From NCBI GenBank assembly GCA_900239685.1, contig OENT01000616.1, positions 1 through 64,000 of the forward strand: a stretch of DNA of 64,000 nt, given 5' to 3'. The position numbers and the translations under genes were made by a program. Under the pieces are notes generated by a model that did not search any database, had not been told where the DNA came from, and saw nothing but the letters and a program-made list of their open reading frames with translations. This DNA is from Rotaria macrura (lineage: Eukaryota > Rotifera > Eurotatoria > Philodinida > Philodinidae). Positions within the stretch are counted from its first letter, which is position 1, and the number at the start of each line of letters is the position of its first letter. This document shows positions 12,197 to 26,100 of this stretch, piece after piece.

Positions 12197-15100
12197 AGTT
12201 TAAAAATAAAATTTTTATTCTCTTCATGTAGATTTATTATTCATTCAACACATGTATTAATAATTGAAACAGTGTTTATCTATACGGAAAACTATCGAAA
12301 TACCTAATCATATGATATAAACAAACTCTTGTACTTCAATGTAGTTGCAATTTAATAACATAAAACCCTGCAAATCTAGAACGTTCTTCAACGGTTGCAT
12401 TGAGCATTAAGTGAATTCTTGTTCACGATTCAGTGTTTCTATACATATTCAGCAATCTTCTATAGGACATTATAGAATTCTTCATTGAAAGTGAAGAAAA
12501 TGCTCTGTATTATACATTAGATTCGATTCGTTGGAAGCCTTCGATCTGAACGACATCAAGACTTATCGTTTTCTCATCAAGAAAACATGTTCATGAAAAG
12601 TTCTATATATATATATTAATATAACAATCGCTGAATATAGTTTGTCAATAAATCGTTTATCGTTGACTCTAAGAAAAATTTTGACTGTGAAACGAATGTA
12701 TACCTTCGTATTCGTTTGAAGAACTATGCCCATCTATATTTTACGTATGTTAAACAATAAAGTTAGAAGTTATAGTTGATTCTAATAGCTCGATACTTCA
12801 TTTAGAGAGAAAATATTTTTACTGTATCAAATCATAGTTGCGGCCATCGGAGTCGCTCAATTTTCGATGATGGATCATGATTGATCCATTAGTTATGTTT
12901 TGTTGAAAATTCAAATTGAAATATACTTGATCAACATGTTGATGTTTCCAAAAACAACAACATGATAATTATGCTTATAAAGGTTGACGAAAATCTTTTT
13001 CATTTCTCGTAATGCAAGAAAAACTAAAATGGAACTATTTTGAATGAAAAAAATTTATTGTTCATGTTTCTGTGTTATATTGATCAATAGAAATTTTATA
13101 TTGAATATTTAATTTCTGTTCGGCTTCAACCAATTATAGAGTAGATGCGACTATTTTGTTTTTCCAATTTTTTCATAAGCCTAGTTATTTAATTACAGAA
13201 CATATTTGAGCCCCGTAATAAGTTCGGTAGTAAGTAGATTATTTTATTGAAAGACGTTGTATTCTGATCAATTTCAAGGACATCGAAATACGATACTTAC
13301 GTATTATTGAATATAATAAATAATTTATTTTTTTGAGATTTGCATCAACAAAGATTTCATCTTCACACATGATTGAAAAATAAATTACATATTTTGTTTA
13401 TTCAAAGACAGGATAAAGAAAGTGCGCTCACTTCACTAAGACGAAAACAAAAATAAACGATCTTGTATGAGAGAATTACTTTCAATTATGATTCTAAAGT
13501 TAGCATATTCCAAAGAAATTCTTAGTAGATTATGTGCATGATTTCTTGATTAGTTTTGAAGAAGCTAGTCAGAGATTATTTTCATAAAACATTGATTTTA
13601 ATTACTGATAAATATAGAATAAACTGTACAGTAATTACTATTCATGACAAAAATAATGAAAAGCAATTTATCAAAAATCATTAATTCAAGCTATTGAATA
13701 ATGATATAATCTGACAATTAGTTGTTCTAACAAAAATCACCACGATTAAATCATGAATGCTCGCATGATTTAATCATATTGGATGCATCAGAATCAGATA
13801 CCAGTATGAATACAAGCATTCCTTTGATTGTGTAAGAACATCAAGACTTGTCGAACAAAATTAACGTATGTACCGACAAATTTTTCTCTTCTTCAGATGA
13901 GTGTAACTAACTTCTTTGCTTGTCGTAATTGACATACAATGCCTAATATACAATTGGAAACTTGATTACGTAGTTAGTAAATATTATCAGCAAGTCCTTG
14001 AGCACAGAGAATAAAAAGTAGTTCGTTATACATACAACTAAATGATTGACTTTTGCACGTGAATGTCAAATCAGTTCAAATCGAATATTTTTACATCCTT
14101 TATTATGATAGGCATTTTCCAACCCTTGACTGATTAATTATTCAGATATGCATATCTATGGAGACGAACTTTTCAATCGTCAATCGAAAGTTGAAGTTAT
14201 GTATGTTTCATAAGAAATTAGAAAAAACACGGTCAGTATTCATTTGAGCATTAAGTTCATTATAAATTTATATTTAGAAAAAAAAAAGAGAAATATTCAC
14301 AATATATCATATTTAGCGATCAAATACGGTGCAGATGTGTGTCCTCGCAAGAATCGTATATATAATTGAACCTGCTAGCGTAAAGTAATTTAAGTATAAT
14401 AATGAGTGAAAAGTACATCAATATTACTCTTAAGTACTGTTGTAAGAGTATCAAATACACAAATTTACTAGTAAAAGTGATAGAATGCTAAGAAATTTAA
14501 TATACTTTAGTTTATGAGCATTGCAAGTACTTTTTAAGGGGTTTGTTCTTTATCTGCTATTGCATGAAATATGTCTGTTCAGAGGAAATTAACATTTCGA
14601 ATCTCATTCACATCCACTTCCTCACACCATCACCCCCTCATTCACAATATTATTTGAACATTTTCTTGTTACTTTCCGTGCTACCGTAGAAGTTTCTACG
14701 TAACATCTTTCAAGTTAACGAGTTCATTCGAATGATACACGATTAGAAAAATTTAGTTCACTCTATATGAGAGAACATTTTGCATCATTTTCATTAGTTC
14801 ATCTATTGGCTAATATAACGATCAAAACAGATTTTTCCCTGGGAAAAAACGAAAAATAAAACAACAATTAACTATTATTGTTTACTGTACGATAAAAGGC
14901 AAACTGTTTTTTCTTTAGTGATTTCTAGACTTTAGACCTTTGTCATGATGAGTACATCGGGTTATGTTAGGGCAGCTGTTCTTCGTCGTTACAAAATAAA
15001 ATCAAGAAAAATATGAAACTGAATTAGCCTTTAGCAAGAAGTATAGAAACGGTGAGTAATCTAAGATAAACAAACTGTATTTCTACAGTAATTTCAACTG

Positions 15101-15929
15101 AATAAACCTTATTATGATAGTAAGAAAATGAGCATATTTCAATTTAGCACTCGATAACTATCGAAAGAATACGTTTGATAGATGATGCTATTGAGGATGA
15201 TGATTGAAATAGAAATCTATGGTATTTTCATCTGAAAGAAGTGATTTATCTATCATTAACTAGGCAATAACCAACAATAAATACAATCATGCTATCGTCA
15301 ACGTATCAAACAAACAAACAATGTTTAGACACTCAGGGTCAAAAATTGAATCAGATGATTTGAAAAATTGCCTTGATCATTATTTTTTTAGTCCCCTCTA
15401 CTCTCTCTCTCTCTCTCTCTCTCACTGTGCCGTTGCTTTTTCGCACGAACAAGAGAATGAAAATGAGAATCTACATTGAATACAGGCTCACTAAATAATG
15501 TATTTTATGTACATTTCTGTTTTTATTTTTTTTTCTGCATTCTCTCATACTTGGTAAAGCTAAGAATATTTTTGTCGTGATCTATCGTCTTGTTTCTTTT
15601 TTTGCGATGGGTTTTTTTACGTCCCATAGAAACAAAAGTCAGTCAGCCGTGTTGAAAATGATGTGAAGTCGTTGTTGATGATTATGCGCCGTCCTACTTG
15701 AATAAAAGCAACGTCTATTAACGATCGGTAACCGAATAACAACAAAATCAAGAAGGATACTCAATACATAACGCCTTTCCATATGCACTCTATATAAATA
15801 AGAGTAGTAAGAGAGAGAGAGAGAGAACATTATCGTCTATAACTTTGTTTTCTATAGATTCCATTGGACGTCTTTATACGGTGAAAGTTAAAGGAACGAG
15901 GGGGAAAACGAACTTACTTTTATTAGCAT
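12197..15929. other. Long intergenic region with simple repeats, no gene seen
   Basis: About 3.7 kb without a supported coding region. It holds a perfect 12-bp-stem hairpin at 13744-13775, a CT dinucleotide tract at 15401-15423 and a GA tract near 15810-15826. The sequence just before 15930 is the 5' flank of the ankyrin/SOCS gene, with TATATAAATA at 15791-15800. Confidence 0.5.
15401..15423. repeat. CT dinucleotide microsatellite
   Basis: About eleven and a half uninterrupted CT units. It is a polypyrimidine tract about 0.5 kb upstream of the ankyrin/SOCS gene start. Confidence 0.9.
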
Positions 15930-17940
15930 ATGGGTTGCAACAACGGCAAGCACCATGCAGAAAAAAGTGATACCAACAAACAATCAACAGTCAAAAATAT
16001 ATTAAATTATAAATCAAGTCGAAAGTCCAATCTACCTCGACCATTGAGTTATGCAGGAAAAGATGAACGTCATGAAGACTACAAAACATCGAAGAGACCA
16101 TTATCTTTGTTCGTTGATGCTCCTCTGCCCGATTTAGAAAAAAGTAAGATTATTTATTCGAAACAATCTATTCGACGAAACTTTTCTTCTCTTTTACGAA
16201 ACAAAGAACTACCAACATGTACTTCTGATAATCAAAATCCACCAGTAATGGATTCAAATCTATCATCTCAATCTTCATCAAGACGATCGTCTACAACAAT
16301 CGATTCAGTAATCACAGGTAATGCAATTAATTTAGTAGAGTATTAAAGAAAAATGTAATGTCTATTAATCTCTTAGATCAAGCAACTTGTAGTACATGCA
16401 ATGAACAAAAAGACGACGAATTACTTATCATCGACAAGTAGATAGGTCTACTATTTATATATAGATACGAATATTCAGTGTGTTTATCAATTCTATAAAT
16501 AGATCAAATGAAACGTTGATTCAAAAGAATGAAAATGATACTAACTCGATTGATGAAAATAATTGGAAATATTATTTGCCATTTACACTTGAAAAAATTC
16601 GTACAATAAACATATTGAAAGATATAATTGATCGATATGTTAATAATGAATTTTTTTATATATTAAATCGTTTACTTCGATTGGAAAGAAAAGATGAAAA
16701 TGAAGATTTTCTCGAATGGTTTTTCGATGAACTTGAATATTTAATGCATTCATTCGATGATAACAATCAGTATGAACATAAATCTTTACTTTTAAGTGCA
16801 TTAGAACAAGATCGCTACGATCATATGAAATATCTCTTAGAACGCCAATTACTGCCAAGTAAATTAGATATCAATACAATCAATGATCAAGGTCGTCATT
16901 GTTTATTAATTCTTGCACATAAAAATGGTCCAATCGATTCCATGAAATATTTATTGACACGACATTTATCGTGTCTCGATACAAATAAACTTGATTTAAA
17001 TATGTTCAGTTCATTACATCATGCATGTCGACATTTCAATCTATCGATATCAGAATTATTACTTCAACATACGAGTAAGAAAACTTTACAAACAGAAAAT
17101 TCTGAATTACATACACCACTCGATTATTGGATTGAATGTTTATGTTCATTAAAAAAACTAAAGCCAACATACATTCAACATCATTCCGATATATTACGTC
17201 TTGATTTTCTATTGAATAATTCTGATTATCATTCTAATATATTATTTTTTCAAACATTGATTAATCATGGTGGACAATTAACGAAAATTCCATTACGTTA
17301 CATGCGTTCGGTTTTGCCGCAACTAACATTTCAACAAAAATTATCCTATGTTGATCATCATGTCAATCTTTGTTGTACGGTATATAAGAATCGTTTATCA
17401 ACATTAATACGTGATTATGATAATTTAAAAATCAGTATACAAGCTGGAGAAATTTTAACCGAATTCATCTATGCATTAGGTACCGTACAAATTGAAGTAC
17501 AAAATCATTTGACAGTACATAGATATTCAAGTGTTTATGAAACGGCTATACAAAATATCTATCGTGAAAATAATCAAGGAAATTCTTCTAATCCATTTAA
17601 AGCCAAAGAGAAAAGTGTTTTACAAATTAATATGCGTATGCTTTATTTTAAATTTTTTCGTTTATTTCAATGTATTTATAACAATCCAGATGTTAATGTA
17701 AAAAATTTTCATTTTGAACATATATTTCGTCGTGTTTGGATTTATTGGAAAGAACCTGTGAAAGCATTTATTGTGCAATGTAGAGAAAAAAATGTTTCAC
17801 TAAAATCTATTTGTCGTATATTAATATTTAAACGTTTAATTCATTACCCTGCTGATATTCAATATTTACCAATCAATCTGTCTTTAAAACAATTCGTTTC
17901 ATATGATAATCAATATTTCGTTGTTGAAAAAAAATATTAA
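15930..17940 (+). CDS. Ankyrin-repeat and SOCS-box protein (ASB-like)
   Basis: Probable substrate adaptor for a Cullin-5/Elongin-BC ubiquitin ligase. Three exons (15930-16317, 16377-16437, 16479-17940) join in frame to 636 residues. The first ~150 residues are Ser/Lys-rich and look disordered. The middle carries ankyrin-type helices (SLLLSALEQDRYDHMKYLLE; GRHCLLILAHKNG; FSSLHHACRHFNLSISELLL; HTPLDYW). The last ~45 residues fit a SOCS box: the BC box is SLKSICRILIF with Leu and Cys at the conserved spacing, followed by a Cullin-box-like YLPINLSLKQF. The N-terminus MGCNNGK has Gly2-Cys3, the pattern of combined myristoylation and palmitoylation, which would place the adaptor on membranes; known ASB proteins are not usually described with this. 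A TATA-like TATATAAATA lies ~130 bp upstream of the ATG. The SOCS call rests on motif reading, and the ankyrin repeats are degenerate. Confidence 0.75.
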
Positions 17941-19716
17941 CTTCATTCAGAGCTTCATTTTATTTTTTCATAATTTTATTGAAAATAAAAGAACAGTTTC
18001 GTTGACTATTAAAAACAATACATGATGATCGATTGATCAACGGTATCTAGATAGAAGTGAATTGGTCTTTTTATATTCATGATAACAATAGTAAATCGAT
18101 ATGTTCGTTAGAATTCTCGTTTTTTGTTTCAAGAGATTTTTAAATGAAAAGGATAACTAATACAAAAAAACAGTAACCAAGTCGCATGAAATCTGGCAAG
18201 CTATGTACGGTATGTAGAACAAACAGAGTAATGAGATGCTTATCTGTCATTCATGAATTTTTCAATACATATTCGATTTTGATGCCAGTGGTAATGAATT
18301 AGTTATGTTTTTCTTGAGTTTTAATTTATAATTCTTAATTTTTGTAGTCTATCTGGCATGTTCAATCAACACAGGGCTAACAAAATCTTGAATTAATGTC
18401 AAGCTCACTTCATTTACGTCAGGTTACAATCTCAATAAAAAAACCATCTCGAAAAATTAATCGTAAGTATAAAAAGTTTTCGACTTTTGAATATCTTAGT
18501 TGATGCTATTATGACAATGATGACTCAGTCTATCTATTTTATTTTTATCCTCTAGTCATGATTATAAAGATTAGTCATTGTCTGTTAAAAATAACTTTTC
18601 CCCATCTGAATCATTACATCGAATAATTATGGTCACTGGATCATATAAGCCTGACGAGGATCAGATGACTCAAACAACAACCATATCAGAGGGCAATATT
18701 TGATGTAGGTAATAAAAAAATTCAAAAATTGTAGTGTTTGATCATTTTCAAATGATCAGGAAAGAAGAACGGTTGTCAAATAGAAGAGTATATCCTACGC
18801 ATTGATATTCTCTAGTATCAAAAATGCCGACTTGTATGTTAGATGATATGATTAAAAATAGTTCAACTTTGTATTCAATAATGGTGCACAACTTTTCAAT
18901 CTTATAGACTTGAGAGTATGACGACGCGTATTAAATCGTCTTCTAAGTAGTTGTCAAGAAAACTTCCAAATAATTATAACTGTATCCGTTCGATGTAAGA
19001 GCCACAGTGATATGAATAAGTTCAATAAGATCAAATCGATATTGGAAGCTCAAATGAAATGATCATTGATCATTTCCATTTGTTAAAGATGAGCAATCCA
19101 GGATAAGTTTACAGAAGAGGAGATGATTATTGAGTTAGAATCATTTAAATGTTGAAGGGATCTATTTCAATGAGATACTCTTATTTGTTGCTTTCTTTTT
19201 TTTTACATCCAAATGTCGATATCCACTAGTGATAGTGTTAACAGTCATTCTATAATTTACTGAGTGATTCATACAAACGGCATAATTTACTATTATTTGG
19301 AAATGATCTAAACTTGAATCGTTTCAAGATTGACATCATAGACTAGAATCACTTTTAATATATTACAGTGTTTGCATCTAATGAGTGCATTATACTATCT
19401 CCATGAATTCTTCAGTAAAGATTTACAAGAATGACACGACTATCATCAATATACTTGGCAAATGATACACTGATCATACATTCATACATGCGTATATTAA
19501 ATTTTCGAATACTATACCGTATGATTTCAATTTTCGCAGATGTCACCCAGTATCAATACAATATTTACTGAGGTAGATTGTACAAGAAATATGGCGAAAG
19601 ATGATCCAAAGTGTATATATATATCATTTAGAATAGATACGGTGACTCGGTCGTTTTTCGTTCATTTCACATCAAGCATATAAAACAGGAATAGAATTTT
19701 CTAAGAACGAACGAGA
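17941..19716. other. Intergenic region, nothing recognised
   Basis: About 1.8 kb between two plus-strand genes. No long open frame, no recognisable transposon end and no tRNA fold was seen. The last ~100 bp are the presumed promoter of the coiled-coil gene. Confidence 0.5.
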
Positions 19717-22700
19717 ATGAAAAAAGGTTCCGTATTTGCTCATAGGAAAGTTCCTTTGGGAATAGGTTATGGCACGCCAAGTAATATATCATCTACATCA
19801 TCCTCTCTTTTTGATAATAGTCTCCAACAACAACAACAACAACAACAACATCCATTAGGATCTATTCGAAATTGGCAGGGTACACCAACCAATACACGCC
19901 GACTACCTCCATCTCTTAATCATCAACAATTATTACATCCATCCAATTCATCGACAAGTATAAAAGGATATGGTATGGCTCCTACGACTGCTGTTACAGC
20001 CCATACTCCAAATACGAGTATTATCAACAGAGCAAAACCATGTACCATTCAATATCTTGTTGAAAATCTTAATGAAGTAAAACGAAAAGGAAACTAAAAC
20101 CATTCTTTCACATCGTCTCTTGTTAATTTTCATTTCGTACACTATCTATAGTTACTTACTGCACTTGCTATACCTCATTCAATGCGTTATGAAACAAAAT
20201 ATGGATTTGAAGATATTCTTACTGTTCTCGATGTATGATAAATTGTCTTCGTACCTTTTTTTAAATTTATTCTAACTACATCTACATCTCATGTTTCCTA
20301 CCTATCATAGCATCTAGCAAATCCATCTCGATATGAAAATCAACGTTTTCAACCATTTCCACCTGCGCCACAACCGAATAAGACAGGTGGTAAAGTTTCC
20401 TTAACAGATCGTTGGGCATATTTAAAACATGTTCTGTTAACATATCGTCTTTCGACAAGCGAACAACTAGCACGGATCAAACCAGAACGTACAATGTCAA
20501 ATGAAAATATAATTATTATGATTGATTTATTAGTTCAATTAACAAAATCTATTATTAAAAGTGAACATGAACAAGATCGTATAGTAGAAAACAATTATTT
20601 AAGAGAATTTAAATTAATAATGCGGCAAATGTTTTGGATTGGTCGATATGATCCACTTGTTATGAAAGAATCCATGTATGAATTAAGACATCATATTTAC
20701 GCTAAAGACAATCTTGAAACCATGGATAAATTAAAACACGAAAAACAAATGACTGACTTGACAATAGAACGTGATCAACTTAAACAACAAGTAACATTTA
20801 TAAATTCGAATTTTCGTTCTCCTTTTCTAATTTGAATTTGGTTTGCATGTAGTATGACATTTTAAAAACAACTTATAATGAACTTGAAAATGAATGTAAA
20901 ATGTTGACAACTTCAAATGAAACTGATCTTATTGAATTTACAAGAAAACTTGAACAGATATCTGAGGAACAAGCGAAATTAGTTGAATTAACACAAATCG
21001 TAGAACAAAAAGGTAAAATTTCTGTTTTTTTTATTCATAGCATTTACAATTATCAATTTCTCGTTTAGAAATGAATAAAAAACATTTGACTGATCGTAAT
21101 CAATCCTTATCAGATCGATTGTTTTCTCAACAAACCGATGCTGAATTACAACGTCATATTCGTTCAAATTGTGAACTTAAACAACAACACGAAGTTCTAC
21201 TTTCTACCTTACTTCTTGAACAACAATTACATTCAACAGCAACCAATGATCATAAGCGACTTGTCAAAGAAGTAACAAGTGTTTTGAGCATCTTCATCAA
21301 TGATCGATCTTAAATTCGAGAAATACTAAAATACACAAGAATCCAATATAGCTCAGTTGAAGAATCTCGCTAGATAATCACCTTATAGATTTCAAAGTTC
21401 ATTTATTGAAAAGAGTATGTTACACTGAAGTACTGTATTCAAAAAACAAAATGTCTACCTTTTTCCGTACTCAACAGAAGATCACATTCTTAATTAAAGG
21501 ATTAAAACTCAAGCAATCTTTCATATGAAATCTATCTGAAAAAACTTTTTTCCTTTTATGTAAGATTACAGTTTGTGAAGTATTCAAAGCAGACCCATTA
21601 CCTTTCTTGTCTAACAAGGTTAGAATACATGAGAATATCATAAAATCATGTATAAATATTACTACCTTTTATTACCCAGACGCATGAATGCTTGTAGCAG
21701 AAATAAATCTAACTTTTAAAACTATCGTCATGTCAAGAATGATTGATCCTTTTCGGACTCAAAAAAACAACATCGTGCACCTGCTATCATAGAAATAGGA
21801 TAACACTACACTCTGTTTGTTCTTTTCGCTTTTTTTTTCTTTTCTCATGTATTACTTTTAATTATTTTTCATTTTCACTAGTTACAAGAATCACTTGCTA
21901 AATATCAAATAATCCTTAGTGTATATAAACATAAAGCACCTCGACCACCGCCGTCCAGTGTTGACTTTTGTTTAAGTGATATTATTGGTGAAACAACATC
22001 AATTATTGATAATAATGCTGTTAAACAAGCACAAGTAGTCATTGAAAATTTAACAAAAGAAATCATTGCTCAAGAAATTTCAATTACTCAACATCATCGA
22101 GATCTTGAGCAAGAATCGAAAAAAGTTATTAGAATTTATTTTTCAATAATTACATTGAATGAACTGGAAAGAAACATCTATTTCTAATTTAGAAAATTGA
22201 AGAACTTCAAACAGCTGAACGGGAATGGAAATCGGCTGCTAAAAATGGTCAACGACGTGCAGCTCAACAAAATGAATTAAGTCGTTTTCAACAAGAAATT
22301 CGTATGCTGCGAACAAAAATTGTTGACATTGAACGACGAATCGAAGATAAAAAAATATCAACCATCGCATTAAAAAAAGATTATGAACAAGTATATCATG
22401 GAAATGATGCAAATATTCCATTTCTATCACTGTATTCATCTTTAGATTAAATCAGATATTGTTAAGTTATTAAGACGATTTGAAGTCTTAGAAACAAATT
22501 ATCTAACGAAAGAAGAAGAACTTCAACGTGAATTATCACGGTTCACAATGGATCAGACACAATTGGCAAAAACGTTTCGACGTGATGTTGAAGAATTAAA
22601 ACGGATGCAGCAAGAACATATGTCTAAATTAGATATTCATTCAATATCATCATCATTCGATGAACTTATTCAACAACAAATCAATAAATATTATCATTAT

Positions 22701-22982
22701 AGACATCCTAAAGATGATGATGATGATGATGATGAAGACGACCAAACAGAAGGTGGCAGTGATTATTTCGAGGGACAAAGAAAATTAATAAATACATTTG
22801 ATAAATTACATGAAGAACATGTTCTTTGGTTAAAAAAGAAAAAGAAAAATGCCAAATTGATAGCACCCATAGTCGAAAGATTTCGTATGTCGTAGAATCA
22901 AGTGTGTTAAAATTCGATCATATTATTTTGTTTAATTGTAGAAGAACTCAATGACCATCTACAAACACTTGATAAGGACTAA
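19717..22982 (+). CDS. Unrecognised coiled-coil protein with polyQ and polyD tracts
   Basis: Nine exons join in frame: 19717-20076, 20152-20232, 20311-20790, 20853-21012, 21069-21271, 21882-22124, 22193-22390, 22446-22884, 22942-22982, giving 734 residues. The first ~105 residues are low-complexity, with a run of eight Gln encoded by pure CAA. Residues ~105-300 look globular and helical (CTIQYLVENLNELL, then GFEDILTVLDHL and WAYLKHVLLTYRL). From ~residue 290 to the end it is mostly charged coiled coil, interrupted by APRPPPSVDF and by an Asp run (seven GAT plus GAA/GAC codons). A globular head plus long coiled coil with a loop recalls kinetochore or ciliary proteins such as NDC80/NUF2 or IFT81. 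The segment with LVKELQESLAKYQIIL faintly resembles the NDC80 coiled coil. That is only a suggestion and I do not assign a function. Intron 5 (610 bp) is unusually long. Confidence 0.75.
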
Positions 22983-23180
22983 AATTTTTCTTTCATGTCA
23001 AATATTTACATATCTTTTTTTCATTCATCATCATATCTTTTTTTAGAAATTTTCTCAGTGATTATGTCAGATATATCAATCTATTTATCTTAATTATAAC
23101 ATATATTTTGAAGAAATGACTTCATTGAATTTTTCATTAGTTTTAGATTTCGTTTTCATTTATATATATACATATTCCAT

Positions 23181-26100
23181 ATGACGGAATTAAACTATGC
23201 AGTTGTAACAGGTATTGCCAGGATATTTCTTCCTAGTTATGATACGAGTTTTTTTTTCACATTTTATTACTGTTTAAGAAAAAAAGAAACATTTCATAAC
23301 TTGTTCATTCATATAATTAAATTATATGTATTGAAAGTAAATCCGATTATTAATGGTCTTCTATGAATAATGAATGTTGTTTTAAAAAGATTGATTTAGT
23401 TGTGGGTCTAGCTCAAAGTCAAAGAAACATATGTTTCAAGTCGAATGAACACTTAATAGTAGTATGAATACATTTTTTATTTCTTGCAGTGAGTACAACC
23501 TGCTATGATGATCCAATAAGAGATCATTCTGGACCAGCGCTTATTAAATATTTGGCAGAAAAATCAAATGAAAAGTATGTCATGCATGAAGTTTTTTTCT
23601 AGTCATTAAAAAAATGATGTTTATATGATCAAAACTTTGAAGAGACATTATCCAATAATCTATTCTTTTATTCAGTATTCAATGGATACATCTAGCATCG
23701 ACTGTTGTCCCTGACAATCAGAATCATGTCAAGGCATGTATCTTTTCTCTTTCATTATTGTTATTTTTATTCTTCTTCGATCGCCGATATCTCTGACTTT
23801 CACATCATAACAATGATGTGTTCATGTTAAATCATACGATAGGGCAAGAAAATGAGAAGCGTAATCAACCTAGCCACTGTGTCATAAAAAACACTAGAAA
23901 TTTGACTTTATCAACATATCAATCTTTCGAATTGACTTTCAAAGAAGTAAGTTACTAAAATCTAATTTATCAGGAATACATTTTTAATCCCTCGTTTTTT
24001 CTTTCATTTCGAAGTTTCGTCTCTAAATGAAACTAAACGATGATGTTGCTTTTCATTTCCCACATATTTCTACTTCTATAAAAATTTGTTTGATTTTATT
24101 GGTTGAACGAAAAACAAGCCTATCTATAAGCATATTGAATAGTTCAGTGTCACTTAAAGAATTAAACATGATTGTCTATTGAATTCGATAATTGTATCTA
24201 ATCTATCTCGTCGGATAAGTAGATTTGGCTTCCCATGATGAAGAAAAATGAAAAAAAATCTAGGTTATACGCCTCAGAGGCTAATAGGTTCTGCTGTGTG
24301 CAAAAAACCAACCTGTGAATATTAGAAAACTAGTGAAAATTACATCCTATAATTTAAGTTGAAAAGCTTTACAATTGTTTCATCCACTATTTTTCCACAA
24401 TGTAATCCTTTATCTAGAGGAAAGTACATGTAAAATGATAGATAAGCTGAAAGAAATTAAAATTTCAAATGAAAATCATGACGATAGGAACATGGTTTTA
24501 TGCACAACTTTGAAACATTATCTTTGGTATCTTACTAAAATGATTGTTCTGCTTGCTTTTCTTAAAATATAGTTTTTAATCAATCGAGTGATAATTTATA
24601 ATTCATTAAAATGACATTGACTGCATCCATGAATTTGAAATGAGGCTTGACTGAATCTCTTTATTCTTCTAGGAAACACTATTGAAATTGAGTCATGAAT
24701 TACGACCACATTTACTTTTGACAACTGGTGGAACAGGAATCAGTCCAGATGATATCACGCCAGAAGTAAGTCATATTTTTTATTTCATTCAATAGAATAG
24801 TTTGTTAAGTATTTTCGAATCAAAAACTCAATTACTTTATTCTATAATTAATGCAAAGATCAATGCTATCAAATATTTCACATCCTTCTTTCTCATACAA
24901 TGCCTTGTTATTATTCATTGTAGGCTACACGTGATGTTATTACAAAGGAGATTCCTGGCATGACACAAACGATGATTTCGAAATCGTTAGCAATCACACC
25001 AATGGCAATGCTATCACGGTAAGATCATTTGTAGAAATCTTCTTCTATTATTTCGTACTTTGATCTAGACCCGTCTGTGGTATTTATCAGCAAACATTGA
25101 TTATCAATCTACCTGGTAGTACTAAGGGATGTGTAGTACGTGATAACACTGATTTTTCTTTTACTTGGAGTATTTTTAAAGCCTTTTTTCAATTCTACAA
25201 GGAATGTCTAGATTTCATTTATCCTATATTACGACATGCTATTGATTTGATCTGGAATAATCGTACTGAAGTGGTTCTTACTCATTCCTTGATGCAAACA
25301 AAAGTAACAGGTGCATTTTCGTTCGTTAACAGAAGTACTACTGGATACTTAACTCGCGTTTAGACAAATCGAATACACCATTCTTGTGGTGGCGACCATC
25401 ATCACCATCACGGTATGTTCAAAAATATGAATTTATAATTCACAATGGGATTTATAAAGTCTAGTTGAACCCAGTACGAAGGGTGAACGCCCACGCTACT
25501 CTCCTTATCCAATGATATCGGTTGATGATGCTATGAATCTAATTTTTCAAGAAGCTCGCAAAATGTCCATCATCGACAGATCTCTAATTGGTACGTGTAT
25601 TCAATATTATGAACAGATATTTTATCTTGACTACTTGTAATTTAATGAATCCTGTTAATTTATATTATGTTATTGTAGAATGTTTGAATTACGTATGTGC
25701 CGAAGATATTTTAGCTAAAGAACCCTTTCCACCTTTTCGAGCATCAATTAAAGATGGCTATGCGGTTCATTTATATTCGGATCAAAGTCATGAACAAATC
25801 TATGAAGTTGTTGGACGTTCAGATGCTGGAGGAGAAAATGTAACATGGAAAGAAGATTCAATCCTTTTCTTGATTCGTGCTTATAATGCATTATTTTCAG
25901 ACTGATATTCCTCTTAAAGAAGGTCAATGCGTAGTCATTAATACAGGTGCTAAATTACCTAAGGATGCTAATGCTGTTATTCAAATCGAAGATACACAAG
26001 TTCATGAGCGTCATACATCAAAAGCAGATGGCCTAGATGAGAAAAGTATACGTATAAATACAGAGTGTTCCATCAATCAAGATATTAGGTGTGTAATGGA

